Below, piece by piece: positions 25,594 to 37,600 of a stretch of DNA of 45,855 nucleotides. The DNA is taken from the NCBI GenBank assembly GCA_000415505.1, contig KE354178.1, positions 1 through 45,855 on the forward strand, in the 5' to 3' direction. This DNA is from Streptomyces afghaniensis 772 (GTDB lineage Bacteria; Actinomycetota; Actinomycetes; Streptomycetales; Streptomycetaceae). Position 1 is the first letter of the stretch. Each line of letters starts with the position of its first letter. Both the position numbers and the translations under genes were made by a program. The notes below the pieces were generated by a model, which saw only the letters and a program-made list of their open reading frames with translations, was not told the DNA's origin and did not search any database.

Positions 25594-26937
25594 GTGCGTG
25601 AATACCTGCTGACGCTCTGCATCACGGCCGCGGTGACGTATCTGCTGACAGGGCCGGTACGGAAGTTCGCGATCGTGGCCGGAGCGATGCCGGAGATCCG
25701 GGCACGTGACGTGCACCGGGAACCCACTCCGCGGCTCGGCGGGATCGCGATGTTCTTCGGCCTGTGCGCGGGCCTGCTGGTCGCCGACCACCTGACCAAC
25801 CTCAACCAGGTCTTCCAGGCCTCGAACGAACCCCGGGCGCTGCTGTCCGGGGCGGCCCTGATCTGGCTGATCGGTGTGCTGGACGACAAGTTCGAGATCG
25901 ACGCCCTGATCAAGCTGGGCGGCCAGATGATCGCCGCGGGCGTGATGGTCGTGCAGGGTCTGACGATCCTGTGGCTGCCGATCCCGGGCATCGGCTCGGT
26001 GGCGCTCACCCAGTGGCAGGGCACCCTGCTGACGGTGGCGCTGGTCGTCATCACGATCAACGCGGTCAACTTCGTCGACGGCCTGGACGGCCTCGCGGCC
26101 GGCATGGTCTGCATCGCGGCCACCGCGTTCTTCCTGTACGCCTACCGGATCTGGTACTCGTACGGCGTCGAGGCCGCCGCCCCCGCCACGCTCTTCTCGG
26201 CGATCCTGATGGGCATGTGCCTGGGCTTCCTGCCGCACAACATGCACCCGGCGCGGATCTTCATGGGCGACTCCGGCTCGATGCTGATCGGCCTGGTCCT
26301 GGCCGCGGGCGCGATCTCCGTCACGGGGCAGGTCGACCCGGACGCGCTCAACCTGTACGTGGGGTCGGAGAAGGAGGCCGTGCACCAGACGGTTCCCGTC
26401 TACATCCCGCTGCTGCTGCCGCTGACGATCATCGCGGTCCCGGCCGCCGACCTGATCCTGGCCATCGTGCGCCGCACCTGGCGCGGCCAGTCGCCGTTCG
26501 CCGCCGACCGCGGCCACCTGCACCACCGTCTGCTGGAGATCGGCCACTCGCACAGCCGGGCCGTGCTGATCATGTACTTCTGGTCGGCGCTGATCGCCTT
26601 CGGCGCGCTCGCCTACTCGGTCAACTCGGCGTCCATGTGGATCGTGCTCGGCGTCGTGTTCCTCAGCGCGATCGGCCTGGCCCTGCTCCTGCTGCCGCGC
26701 TTCACGCCGCGCGCCCCGCGCTGGATGGAGCGGTTCGTGCCGCCGCGCTACCGGCGCCGCGGGGTCCCGGCCGTGGCGCCCGAGGCCTCGACGCCGGCGG
26801 CCGCCGCCGAGCAGGCTGCCCCGGTCGCGCGTGAGGACCGCGCCCCGGTGGTGTCGGGAGTCTCAGGAGTCAACGGGGCCACCGCCATCGGCGCCCGTTC
26901 GCGGCTGGCGGACCGGCGCAAGGCCGGGACCCCGTAA
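25594..26937 (+). CDS. WecA/MraY-family phosphoglycosyl transferase
   Basis: These integral membrane enzymes transfer a sugar-1-phosphate from a UDP-sugar to polyprenyl phosphate, starting wall-glycopolymer synthesis. The 447-residue protein has about ten membrane spans and the superfamily motifs: HREPTPRLGG, LIGVLDDKFEID, NAVNFVDGLDGLAAG, IFMGDSGSMLIG and the GHLHHRLLEIGHSH histidine loop, which points to WecA/TagO rather than MraY. The C-terminal 60 residues are a hydrophilic Ala/Pro/Arg tail. GTG 25594 is preceded by GGGGAAG. In actinobacteria this gene commonly sits before the atp operon. Confidence 0.9.
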   Translation: MREYLLTLCITAAVTYLLTGPVRKFAIVAGAMPEIRARDVHREPTPRLGGIAMFFGLCAGLLVADHLTNLNQVFQASNEPRALLSGAALIWLIGVLDDKFEIDALIKLGGQMIAAGVMVVQGLTILWLPIPGIGSVALTQWQGTLLTVALVVITINAVNFVDGLDGLAAGMVCIAATAFFLYAYRIWYSYGVEAAAPATLFSAILMGMCLGFLPHNMHPARIFMGDSGSMLIGLVLAAGAISVTGQVDPDALNLYVGSEKEAVHQTVPVYIPLLLPLTIIAVPAADLILAIVRRTWRGQSPFAADRGHLHHRLLEIGHSHSRAVLIMYFWSALIAFGALAYSVNSASMWIVLGVVFLSAIGLALLLLPRFTPRAPRWMERFVPPRYRRRGVPAVAPEASTPAAAAEQAAPVAREDRAPVVSGVSGVNGATAIGARSRLADRRKAGTP

Positions 26938-26941
26938 GGAC

Positions 26942-26974
26942 CCGGGGCAAGGTAAGAGCCGGGACAAGGTAAGA
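26942..26974 (+). repeat. Short tandem repeat after the WecA-like gene
   Basis: CCGGGGCAAGGTAAGA (26942-26957) and CCGGGACAAGGTAAGA (26959-26974) are 15/16 identical with a 17-bp period. The rest of the 331-bp gap to atpI holds the atp promoter region and no gene. Confidence 0.7.
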
Positions 26975-27100
26975 ATCTGACTAGAGCATTGCCAAGCCGT
27001 GGGGTTGTGATGGGGGCGTGAAGCGCCCAATACCAGACAAGTCGGCGCCGTTCCTGCACAGACGCGCGGCTTCACTCTCATGTGTGACAGCCCGCACACC

Positions 27101-27144
27101 TTCAGGTAAAGACTGCATCAAATAGTTTGTGATACGGTTCACGA
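27101..27144 (+). promoter_or_regulatory. atp operon promoter with Rex-like operator
   Basis: TTCAGG (27101-27106) and TAGTTT (27123-27128) with a 16-bp spacer are a possible promoter. TTGTGATACGGTTCACGA at 27127-27144 matches the Rex operator (TGTGAACNNNTTCACA) at TGTGA and TTCAC with exact spacing, and overlaps the presumed start region. Rex is the NADH/NAD+-sensing repressor of respiratory genes in streptomycetes. The leader to atpI would be about 130 nt. The operator call is stronger than the hexamers. Confidence 0.65.
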
Positions 27145-27268
27145 GAACCCCCGGATAGAGCCGAAGGACCGCAGTGCGACGGTCCATTGGTGTGAGGTCT
27201 CCACTCAGCCCGGGACTACGCTCGTCCATGACGACACCCCTGCCCCCTGCGAAAGCGGAGTTGCCGCC

Positions 27269-27706
27269 ATGCCGTCCAATGACGCCCGGAACCTTCTGCA
27301 GTGCGCTGTGCCCACAGCGGCTGCCGGTGTGGTCGCCGTCGCCGTCAGCGGCGTGCTGGCCGGAGGCAAGGGAGCCCTCGGAGCAGCCGTCGGCACGGCC
27401 CTGGCCATCCTCTTCATGGGGATCGGTCTGTACGTCCTCCAGCGGACGGCAAAAACGCTCCCGCAGTTGTTCCAGGCCATGGGGCTGATGCTCTACACGG
27501 CCCAGTTGCTGCTGCTCCTCATTTTCGTCGCCCTCTTCAAGGACACCTCATTCTTCAACGCGAGGACGTTCGCCGCCGGGCTCGTCGTCGCGACCGTCGT
27601 GTGGATGGCTGCGCAGGCTCGTGCGCACATGAAGGCCAAGATCTTCTACATCGACCCGGACTCCGAGAAGAGTGAGAAGCCCGAGAAGACCGGGTCCCCG
27701 TCGTGA
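27269..27706 (+). CDS. atpI: ATP synthase-associated membrane protein AtpI
   Basis: This 145-residue protein has four membrane spans (AVPTAAAGVVAVAVSGVLAG; GAAVGTALAILFMGIGLYVL; LYTAQLLLLLIFVALF; FAAGLVVATVVWMAAQA) and a charged tail. Actinobacterial AtpI is poorly conserved and is identified mainly by position before atpB. In other bacteria AtpI helps assemble the c-ring. GGAGTTGCCGCC precedes ATG 27269. The 225-bp gap to atpB contains TATCGT at 27745-27750, a weak candidate for a second promoter. Confidence 0.75.
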   Translation: MPSNDARNLLQCAVPTAAAGVVAVAVSGVLAGGKGALGAAVGTALAILFMGIGLYVLQRTAKTLPQLFQAMGLMLYTAQLLLLLIFVALFKDTSFFNARTFAAGLVVATVVWMAAQARAHMKAKIFYIDPDSEKSEKPEKTGSPS

Positions 27707-27931
27707 CGAGTAGGGGCGCGATAAAGAGCACTGGGAACTCCTGCTATCGTCCGGTGCCAACTGCGGCATCGCGGGCGCGGGCACCTGAGCTGACGCCTGC
27801 TCGAACGCGAGGCTCGATGCCCCTCAGCCGCCCCCACATCCGTAACACCAGTCCGGTGCCGACCCGCGGCTGCGCGCCGCGCCGACACAACGAGGTTGCC
27901 GTACCCATGCGTCACGCCGAAGGAGCCCGTG

Positions 27932-28747
27932 GTGAGTGCTGACCAGACCCAGCTCGCCTTTGACTGGAGCTGTCGGATCATGTCCGACGGGTGTGGTTTT
28001 CCGGCACCGGGCCTGCACTCGTTCCTCTTCAAGCCGATCGCCACGGTTGGAGGGTTCGAGTTCAACAAGGTGATGCTGCTTGCGATCATCACCACCATCC
28101 TCGTCATCGGCTTCTTCTACGCGGCCTTCGGCAAGGCCAAGGTGGTGCCGGGCAAGCTGCAGATGGTCGGTGAAGCCGGCTACGACTTCGTCCGCCGCGG
28201 CATCGTCTACGAGACCCTCGGAAAGAAGGAGGGCGAGAAGTACGTCCCCTTGATGGTCTCGCTGTTCTTCTTCATCTGGATCATGAACATCTGGTCCGTG
28301 ATCCCGCTCGCGCAGTTCCCGGTGTCGTCGGTCATCGCGTTCCCGGCGGTCCTCGCCGCGGTCGTGTACGTCACCTGGGTCTCCCTGACCTTCAAGCGGC
28401 ACGGCTTCGTCGGGTTCTTCAAGAACATCACCGGCTACGACAAGTCGCTCGGCCCGGTGCTGCCGCTCGTGATGGTCATCGAGTTCTTCTCGAACCTGCT
28501 CGTCCGGCCGTTCACGCACGCGGTGCGACTGTTCGCCAACATGTTCGCCGGCCACCTGATGCTGGTGATGTTCACCGTCGCCTCCTGGTACCTGCTGAAC
28601 AGCTGGATGATCCCGGCGGCCGGTGTCTCCTTCGTCATGACCGTCGCCATGATCGGCTTCGAACTTTTCGTGCAGGCCGTCCAGGCGTACGTCTTCGTAC
28701 TCCTCGCCTGCACGTACATCCAGGGCGCTCTGGCCGAGCACCACTGA
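27932..28747 (+). CDS. atpB: F0F1 ATP synthase subunit A
   Basis: Subunit a provides the two proton half-channels next to the c-ring. The 271-residue protein has the DGCGFPAPGLHSF N-terminus typical of actinobacteria, several membrane helices, and the essential arginine R199 in HAVRLFANMFAGHL. The last helix carries GFELFVQAVQAYVFVLLACTYI. GTG 27932 is placed 6 nt after AAGGAG; GTG 27929 in frame is too close to it. It is the first structural gene of the ATP synthase. Confidence 0.96.
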   Translation: MSADQTQLAFDWSCRIMSDGCGFPAPGLHSFLFKPIATVGGFEFNKVMLLAIITTILVIGFFYAAFGKAKVVPGKLQMVGEAGYDFVRRGIVYETLGKKEGEKYVPLMVSLFFFIWIMNIWSVIPLAQFPVSSVIAFPAVLAAVVYVTWVSLTFKRHGFVGFFKNITGYDKSLGPVLPLVMVIEFFSNLLVRPFTHAVRLFANMFAGHLMLVMFTVASWYLLNSWMIPAAGVSFVMTVAMIGFELFVQAVQAYVFVLLACTYIQGALAEHH

Positions 28748-29062
<315 letters not shown>

Positions 29063-29101
29063 TTTTCTGCTCACCGACACGTTTCGACGAAAGGCACTGA
29101 T

Positions 29102-29650
29102 GTGATCGCCAACCTGGTGCAGCTGGCGGCCGAGGAAGAGCAGAGCCCGCTCATGCCTCCTGGCCCCGAGCTGCTCGTCGGCACCATCGCCTTCGCCATC
29201 GTGTTCTTCTTCTTCTGGAAGAAGCTGCTTCCGAACATCAACAAGGTTCTGGAGGAGCGCCGCGCGGCGATCGAAGGCGGTATCGAAGAGGCCGAGACCA
29301 TGAAGGTCGAGGCCCAGAGCGTCCTTGAGCAGTACAAGGCACAGCTCGCCGAGGCCCGGCACGAGGCCGCGCGTCTGCGCCAGGAGGCGCAGGAGCAGGG
29401 TGCCGCGCTCATCGCCGAGATGCGGGCCGAGGGCCAGCGTCAGCGCGAGGAGATCGTCGCCGCGGGTCACGCCCAGATCGAGGCCGACCGCAAGGCTGCG
29501 TCGTCCGCGCTCCGCCAGGACGTCGGCAAGCTCGCCACCGACCTGGCCGGCAAGCTCGTCGGCGAGTCCCTCGAGGACCACGCCCGCCAGAGCCGTGTGA
29601 TCGACCGGTTCCTCGACGACCTCGAGGAGAAGGCCGAGGCCGGCCGATGA
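29102..29650 (+). CDS. atpF: F0F1 ATP synthase subunit B
   Basis: Subunit b is part of the peripheral stalk. The 182-residue protein has one membrane span (about 24-40, LLVGTIAFAIVFFFFWK) and then a long charged coiled coil (KVLEERRAAIEGGIEEAE...), ending near DRFLDDLEEK. GTG 29102 is preceded by CGAAAGGCACTGAT. Its stop overlaps atpH by 4 bp. Confidence 0.95.
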   Translation: MIANLVQLAAEEEQSPLMPPGPELLVGTIAFAIVFFFFWKKLLPNINKVLEERRAAIEGGIEEAETMKVEAQSVLEQYKAQLAEARHEAARLRQEAQEQGAALIAEMRAEGQRQREEIVAAGHAQIEADRKAASSALRQDVGKLATDLAGKLVGESLEDHARQSRVIDRFLDDLEEKAEAGR

Positions 29651-30462
29651 ACGGAGCGAGCCGCGAGGCCCTGGCAGCCGCACGAGAGCGTCTCGACGCG
29701 CTGACGGACTCCACGTCCGTGGACGCCGGCGCGCTCGCCGACGAACTGGCCGCCGTCACCGCGCTGCTCGACCGCGAGGTGTCGCTGCGTCGGGTCCTCA
29801 CCGACCCGGCGCAGGCCGGTGAGGCCAAGGCCGAACTGGCCCAGCGCCTGCTCGGCACCCAGGTCAGCGGCCCGGCCGCCGACCTGGTCGCCGGAATGGT
29901 GCGCTCCCGCTGGTCGCAGTCGCGCGACCTGGTGGACGCCCTGGAGGAGCTGGCCAGCACCGCCGACCTCACCGCCGCGCAGAAGGCGGGCAAGCTCGAC
30001 GACGTCGAGGACGAGCTGTTCCGGTTCGGCCGGATCGTCTCCGGCAGCACCGAGCTGCGCGCCGCGCTGACCGACCGCAAGGCCACCACCTCGGCCAAGA
30101 GCGAGCTGCTGCGCAGCCTGCTCGGCGGCCGGGCACAGGCGGCCACCGAGCGTCTGGTGACGCGCCTTGTCGCCGCGCCGCGGGGACGTAGCCTGGAGTC
30201 GGGACTGGAGTCCCTGTCCAAGCTCGCCGCCGAGCGCCGGGACCGCATGGTCGCCACCGTCACCTCGGCGGTACCGCTGAGCGACGCGCAGAAGCAGCGC
30301 CTGGGCGCCGCCCTCGCGAAGCTCTACGGCCGCAAGATGCACCTCAACCTGGACGTGGACCCCGAGGTCCTCGGCGGAATCCGGGTGCAGGTCGGCGACG
30401 AGGTCATCAACGGCTCCCTCGCGGACCGCATCGAGGACGCCAGCCGCCGGCTCACGAGCTGA
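29647..30462 (+). CDS. atpH: F0F1 ATP synthase subunit delta
   Basis: Delta joins the peripheral stalk to the top of F1. The 271-residue product is about 90 residues longer than E. coli delta (177), the normal streptomycete form with an added N-terminal helical segment. The C-terminal [31 protein letters not shown] is the family signature. ATG 29647 overlaps atpF as ATGA. Confidence 0.94.
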   Translation: MNGASREALAAARERLDALTDSTSVDAGALADELAAVTALLDREVSLRRVLTDPAQAGEAKAELAQRLLGTQVSGPAADLVAGMVRSRWSQSRDLVDALEELASTADLTAAQKAGKLDDVEDELFRFGRIVSGSTELRAALTDRKATTSAKSELLRSLLGGRAQAATERLVTRLVAAPRGRSLESGLESLSKLAAERRDRMVATVTSAVPLSDAQKQRLGAALAKLYGRKMHLNLDVDPEVLGGIRVQVGDEVINGSLADRIEDASRRLTS

Positions 30463-30493
30463 GCAGCAACTCAATAGGCATTACGTACTTACG

Positions 30494-30540
30494 ACGGCCC
30501 TGGTTGGGCCGTGCAGAAGAATCCTGGGGGTCGCCCCCAG
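30494..30540 (+). repeat. Two hairpins in the atpH-atpA gap, one a common Streptomyces palindrome
   Basis: ACGGCCC-TGGTT-GGGCCGT (30494-30512) and CTGGGGG-TCG-CCCCCAG followed by ACCCCC (30524-30546) are perfect short stems. The second is of a type that I recall as recurring in streptomycete intergenic regions. They could cut, pause or stabilise the mRNA ahead of atpA, which needs higher expression than the F0 genes. Confidence 0.6.
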
Positions 30541-30586
30541 ACCCCCTAAGAAACTTCGGGCCCAACAAGGAGAGCAGGGAACCCAG

Positions 30587-32176
30587 ATGGCGGAGCTCAC
30601 GATCCGGCCGGAGGAGATCCGGGACGCGCTGGAGAACTTCGTCCAGGCGTACAAGCCGGACGCGGCCTCGCGCGAGGAGGTCGGTACGGTCACCTTTGCC
30701 GGCGACGGCATCGCGAAGGTCGAGGGCCTGCCCTCGACCATGGCCAACGAGCTGCTGAAGTTCGAGGACGGCACCCTCGGCCTCGCCCTCAACCTCGAGG
30801 AGCGCGAGATCGGTGCCATCGTCCTCGGCGAGTTCAGCGGCGTCGAGGAGGGGCAGCCGGTCAGCCGTACCGGCGAGGTCCTGTCCGTCGCGGTCGGCGA
30901 GGGCTACCTCGGCCGCGTGGTGGACCCCCTCGGCAACCCGATCGACGGCCTCGGCGAGATCGAGACCGACAGCCGTCGCGCCCTGGAGCTTCAGGCTCCG
31001 GGCGTCATGGTCCGCAAGTCGGTGCACGAGCCGATGGAGACGGGCTACAAGGCCGTCGACACCATGACCCCGATCGGCCGTGGCCAGCGTCAGCTGATCA
31101 TCGGTGACCGCCAGACCGGCAAGACCGCCCTGGCCGTCGACACGATCATCAACCAGCGCGACAACTGGCGCTCGGGCGACCCGAACAAGCAGGTCCGCTG
31201 CATCTACGTCGCCATCGGCCAGAAGGGCTCCACCATCGCCGGCGTGCGCGGCGCTCTGGAGGAGGCCGGCGCGCTGGAGTACACGACCATCGTCGCCGCC
31301 CCGGCGTCCGACCCGGCCGGCTTCAAGTACCTGGCGCCGTACACCGGTTCGGCCATCGGTCAGCACTGGATGTACCAGGGCAAGCACGTCCTGATCATCT
31401 TCGACGACCTGTCGAAGCAGGCCGACGCCTACCGCGCCGTGTCGCTGCTGCTGCGCCGCCCGCCGGGCCGTGAGGCCTACCCGGGTGACGTCTTCTACCT
31501 GCACTCCCGTCTGCTGGAGCGCTGCGCGAAGCTCTCCGACGAGATGGGTGCCGGCTCGATGACCGGTCTGCCGATCGTCGAGACCAAGGCCAACGACGTC
31601 TCGGCGTTCATCCCGACCAACGTCATCTCCATCACCGACGGTCAGTGCTTCCTGGAGTCGGACCTGTTCAACGCCGGTCAGCGCCCCGCGCTGAACGTCG
31701 GTATCTCGGTCTCCCGAGTCGGTGGTTCCGCCCAGCACAAGGCGATCCGCCAGGTCTCCGGCCGTCTGCGCGTGGACCTCGCCCAGTTCCGTGAGCTGGA
31801 GGCGTTCGCCGCCTTCGGTTCCGACCTGGACGCCGCGTCCAAGGCGCAGCTGGAGCGTGGTCAGCGCATGGTCGAGCTGCTGAAGCAGCCGCAGTACCAG
31901 CCGATGGCCACCGAGGACCAGGTCGTCTCCATCTGGGCCGGCACCACCGGCAAGATGGACGAGGTTCCGGTCGCCGACATCCGCCGCTTCGAGAAGGAGC
32001 TGCTGGAGTACCTGCACCGCAAGGAGCAGGGCCTGCTGACCTCCATCCGCGAGGGCGGGAAGATGTCGGACGACACCCTCCAGGCCATGGCCGACGCCAT
32101 CGCGGAGTTCAAGAAGCAGTTCGAGACCTCCGACGGCAAGCTGCTCGGCGAGGACGCCCCGGCTGCCGGCAAGTGA
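30587..32176 (+). CDS. atpA: F0F1 ATP synthase subunit alpha
   Basis: Alpha forms the non-catalytic nucleotide sites of F1. The 529-residue protein has the beta-barrel N-domain, Walker A GDRQTGKT near residue 172, [11 protein letters not shown] as Walker [22 protein letters not shown], and SISDGQ-like [29 protein letters not shown] precedes ATG 30587. The C-terminus is about 20 residues longer than in E. coli, as usual in actinobacteria. Confidence 0.97.
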   Translation: MAELTIRPEEIRDALENFVQAYKPDAASREEVGTVTFAGDGIAKVEGLPSTMANELLKFEDGTLGLALNLEEREIGAIVLGEFSGVEEGQPVSRTGEVLSVAVGEGYLGRVVDPLGNPIDGLGEIETDSRRALELQAPGVMVRKSVHEPMETGYKAVDTMTPIGRGQRQLIIGDRQTGKTALAVDTIINQRDNWRSGDPNKQVRCIYVAIGQKGSTIAGVRGALEEAGALEYTTIVAAPASDPAGFKYLAPYTGSAIGQHWMYQGKHVLIIFDDLSKQADAYRAVSLLLRRPPGREAYPGDVFYLHSRLLERCAKLSDEMGAGSMTGLPIVETKANDVSAFIPTNVISITDGQCFLESDLFNAGQRPALNVGISVSRVGGSAQHKAIRQVSGRLRVDLAQFRELEAFAAFGSDLDAASKAQLERGQRMVELLKQPQYQPMATEDQVVSIWAGTTGKMDEVPVADIRRFEKELLEYLHRKEQGLLTSIREGGKMSDDTLQAMADAIAEFKKQFETSDGKLLGEDAPAAGK

Positions 32177-32196
32177 CGACGGAAGGGACCTGACTC

Positions 32197-33114
32197 ATGG
32201 GAGCACAGCTCCGGGTCTACAAGCGTCGCATCCGATCCGTCTCCGCGACCAAGAAGATCACGAAGGCGATGGAGATGATCGCCGCCTCGCGCGTCGTCAA
32301 GGCGCAGCGCAAGGTGGCGGCGTCCACGCCGTACGCGACCGAACTCACCCGGGCGGTCACGGCGGTGGCCACCGGATCGAACACCAAGCACCCGCTGACG
32401 ACGGAGCCGGAGAACTCGACCCGCGCCGCGGTCCTGCTCCTCACGAGCGACCGCGGTCTGGCCGGCGCCTTCAACTCCAACGCCATCAAGGCCGCGGAGA
32501 GGCTCACGGCGAAGCTCGAAGGTGAGGGCAAGGAGGTCGTCAGCTACATCGTCGGCCGCCGTGGTCTCGCCCACTACAACTTCCGCGAGCGCAAGGTCGC
32601 GGAGTCGTTCACGGGCTTCACCGACGACCCGTCGTACGCGGACGCCAAGAAGGTCGCGGCCCCGCTGATCGAGGCGATCGAGACGGAGACGGCGGAAGGC
32701 GGCGTGGACGAGCTCCACATCGTCTACACCGAGTTCGTGTCGATGATGACGCAGACGGCCATCGAGGCCCGGCTGCTGCCGCTCAGCCTCGACGAGGTCG
32801 CGGCGGAGGCGAAGCCCAAGGGCGAGATCCTCCCGCTGTTCGACTTCGAGCCCTCGGCGGAGGACGTCCTGGACGCCCTGCTGCCGCGCTATGTGGAGAG
32901 CCGGATCTACAACGCGCTGCTCCAGTCGGCCGCCTCCAAGCACGCCGCCACGCGGCGCGCGATGAAGTCGGCCACCGACAACGCCGGAGAGCTCATCGAG
33001 ACGCTCACCCGGCTTGCCAACCAGGCCCGCCAGGCCGAAATCACCCAGGAAATCAGCGAGATCGTCGGTGGCGCCAGTGCCCTGGCCGACGCGACCGCGG
33101 GGAGTGACCGATAA
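32197..33114 (+). CDS. atpG: F0F1 ATP synthase subunit gamma
   Basis: Gamma is the central rotor shaft. The 305-residue protein shows the two terminal coiled-coil helices: [27 protein letters not shown] at the start and [18 protein letters not shown]...[19 protein letters not shown] at the end. A conserved [11 protein letters not shown] lies in between. GGAAGGGACCTGACTC precedes ATG 32197, 20 bp after atpA. It abuts atpD. Confidence 0.97.
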   Translation: MGAQLRVYKRRIRSVSATKKITKAMEMIAASRVVKAQRKVAASTPYATELTRAVTAVATGSNTKHPLTTEPENSTRAAVLLLTSDRGLAGAFNSNAIKAAERLTAKLEGEGKEVVSYIVGRRGLAHYNFRERKVAESFTGFTDDPSYADAKKVAAPLIEAIETETAEGGVDELHIVYTEFVSMMTQTAIEARLLPLSLDEVAAEAKPKGEILPLFDFEPSAEDVLDALLPRYVESRIYNALLQSAASKHAATRRAMKSATDNAGELIETLTRLANQARQAEITQEISEIVGGASALADATAGSDR

Positions 33115-34551
<1,437 letters not shown>

Positions 34552-34585
34552 GCCTCGCGCTCGATATGAGCCTCGTGCTCATGAC

Positions 34586-34614
34586 GGAGGGGGCGGGCGC
34601 GTCCCGCCCCCTCC
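34586..34614 (+). terminator. Strong hairpin between atpD and atpC
   Basis: GGAGGGGGCGGG pairs perfectly over 12 bp with CCCGCCCCCTCC around a 5-nt loop, 34 bp after atpD. It is an attenuator-like element inside the operon. TAGACT at 34625-34630 beyond it is a possible -10 for separate atpC transcription, without a convincing -35. Confidence 0.65.
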
Positions 34615-34681
34615 GCCACGCCTACTAGACTTGTAACCAACACCCGGCACTCCCGCCGGGTGGTGACCCGAGGAGCCACCC

Positions 34682-35059
34682 TTGGCTGCTGAGCTGCACG
34701 TCGCGCTGGTCGCGGCCGACCGTGAGGTCTGGTCCGGCCAGGCCACCCTGGTCGTCGCGCGCACCACGTCCGGCGACATCGGCGTCATGCCCGGTCACCA
34801 GCCGCTGCTCGGTGTGCTGGAGTCGGGCCCGGTGACCATCCGTACGAGTGATGGCGGGACGGTCGTCGCCGCGGTCCACGGCGGTTTCATCTCGTTCGCG
34901 GACGACAAGCTCTCGCTGCTGGCCGAAATCGCGGAGCTGTCGGACGAGATCGATGTCCAGCGCGCGGAGCAGGAGCTGGAGCGTGCGAAGGCGGAGGACG
35001 ACGCGGAGGCCCAGCGCCGCGCGGACGTCCGTCTGCGTACGGCCACGGCGGCGCGCTGA
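34682..35059 (+). CDS. atpC: F0F1 ATP synthase subunit epsilon
   Basis: Epsilon binds gamma and the c-ring and restrains ATP hydrolysis. The 125-residue protein has the beta-sandwich domain (LHVALVAADREVWSGQATLVV, TSGDIGVMPGHQPLLGVL, AAVHGGFISF) and a short C-terminal helical hairpin (AEQELERAKAEDDAEAQRR). The start is TTG 34682, with CGAGGAG 9 nt upstream. The weak start and preceding hairpin suggest low expression relative to atpD, fitting a stoichiometry of one epsilon to three beta. Confidence 0.95.
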   Translation: MAAELHVALVAADREVWSGQATLVVARTTSGDIGVMPGHQPLLGVLESGPVTIRTSDGGTVVAAVHGGFISFADDKLSLLAEIAELSDEIDVQRAEQELERAKAEDDAEAQRRADVRLRTATAAR

Positions 35060-35084
35060 CTCAGCCCGTCGTGTGATGACGTCA

Positions 35085-35133
35085 CTCAGCCGCGGTTGGG
35101 TACCGGAGAGATCCGGACCCAGCCGCGGCTGAG
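35085..35133 (+). terminator. Terminator after the atp operon
   Basis: CTCAGCCGCGG pairs with CCGCGGCTGAG (11 bp), extended inward by TTGGGT/ACCCAG (one G-T pair) and CCGG/CCGG with one bulge, for about 21 bp around a short loop. It starts 26 bp after atpC. Confidence 0.85.
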
Positions 35134-35189
35134 GTGGATGTGGGTGTTTTTTACGTTCCGTTACCTAGGAGACGAGGAGGTCGGTGTCG

Positions 35190-35636
35190 ATGGTCCTCGC
35201 TCTGACTGTGTGCGGAATTGTCGTGGCCCTCGTGGTGGTGGGACTGTTCGTCTTCGGTCTGCGCCGCCGGCTCATCCAGCGCTCGGGCGGCACCTTCGAC
35301 GCCAGCCTGCGCTGGGACGCCCCGGAGCAGGGCGACTCCAACGGCAAGGGCTGGGCGTACGGGGTGGCCCGCTACAACGGCGACCGCGTCGAGTGGTTCC
35401 GGGTCTTCTCCTACTCGCCGCGCCCGCGCCGGATCCTGGAGCGTTCCGCGATCGAGGTGGCCGGCCGCCGGGTCCCGGAGGGCGAGGAGGAGCTGGCGCT
35501 GCTGTCCGATCATGTGATCCTGGTCTGTCTGCACCGGGGCACCCGGCTGGAGCTGGCCATGAGCGAGGACGCGCTGACCGGTTTCCTCGCGTGGCTTGAG
35601 GCAGCCCCGCCCGGTCAGCGCGTCAATGTTGCCTAG
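35190..35636 (+). CDS. DUF2550 family membrane-anchored protein
   Basis: This 148-residue protein has one N-terminal membrane span (VLALTVCGIVVALVVVGLFVFGL) and a soluble domain with KGWAYGVARYNGDRVEWFRVFSYSPRPRR and AMSEDALTGFLAWLEAAPPG, matching the actinobacterial DUF2550 family of unknown function. It regularly follows the atp operon in Actinobacteria. ATG 35190 lies 9 nt after GGAGG; GTG 35184 is also in frame but too close. It follows the atp terminator, so it is probably transcribed separately. Confidence 0.82.
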   Translation: MVLALTVCGIVVALVVVGLFVFGLRRRLIQRSGGTFDASLRWDAPEQGDSNGKGWAYGVARYNGDRVEWFRVFSYSPRPRRILERSAIEVAGRRVPEGEEELALLSDHVILVCLHRGTRLELAMSEDALTGFLAWLEAAPPGQRVNVA

Positions 35637-35642
35637 CTGTTC

Positions 35643-37466
<1,824 letters not shown>

Positions 37467-37531
37467 GCTGCGCCTCCTCGATGGAGTTGTTGGGGGCGTG
37501 ACTGAGCCTCACGCCCACTCATGGTGCGGTG

Positions 37532-37575
37532 AGAATAGAAAGGTCTGGACCACCGGTCAATAGGTCTGGACCACC
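37532..37575 (-). promoter_or_regulatory. chiC promoter with two DasR-type direct repeats
   Basis: On the minus strand TTGACC (37560-37555), a 17-bp spacer and TATTCT (37537-37532) form a strong promoter. Two identical 14-bp copies GGTGGTCCAGACCT lie at 37575-37562 (just upstream of -35) and 37554-37541 (in the spacer), 21 bp apart, about two helical turns. They match the chitinase direct repeats bound by the GlcN-6-P-responsive repressor DasR (core TGGTCTAGACC). Transcription would start about 60 nt before chiC. Confidence 0.85.
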
Positions 37576-37600
37576 ATGACCTGGAGCGGTCAGCGACCCG

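Noticed and set aside
27717-27931. A gene or SigR promoter in the atpI-atpB gap (GGGAAC at 27730-27735)
   Set aside because: No GTT at the required 18-bp distance and no convincing coding frame.
30524-30546. Palindrome before atpA as an insertion-sequence end
   Set aside because: No transposase or target duplication; short GC hairpins of this kind are common between Streptomyces genes.
35077-35084. TGACGTCA palindrome after atpC as a regulator site
   Set aside because: An isolated 8-bp palindrome next to the terminator hairpin, with no second copy or nearby promoter to support it.
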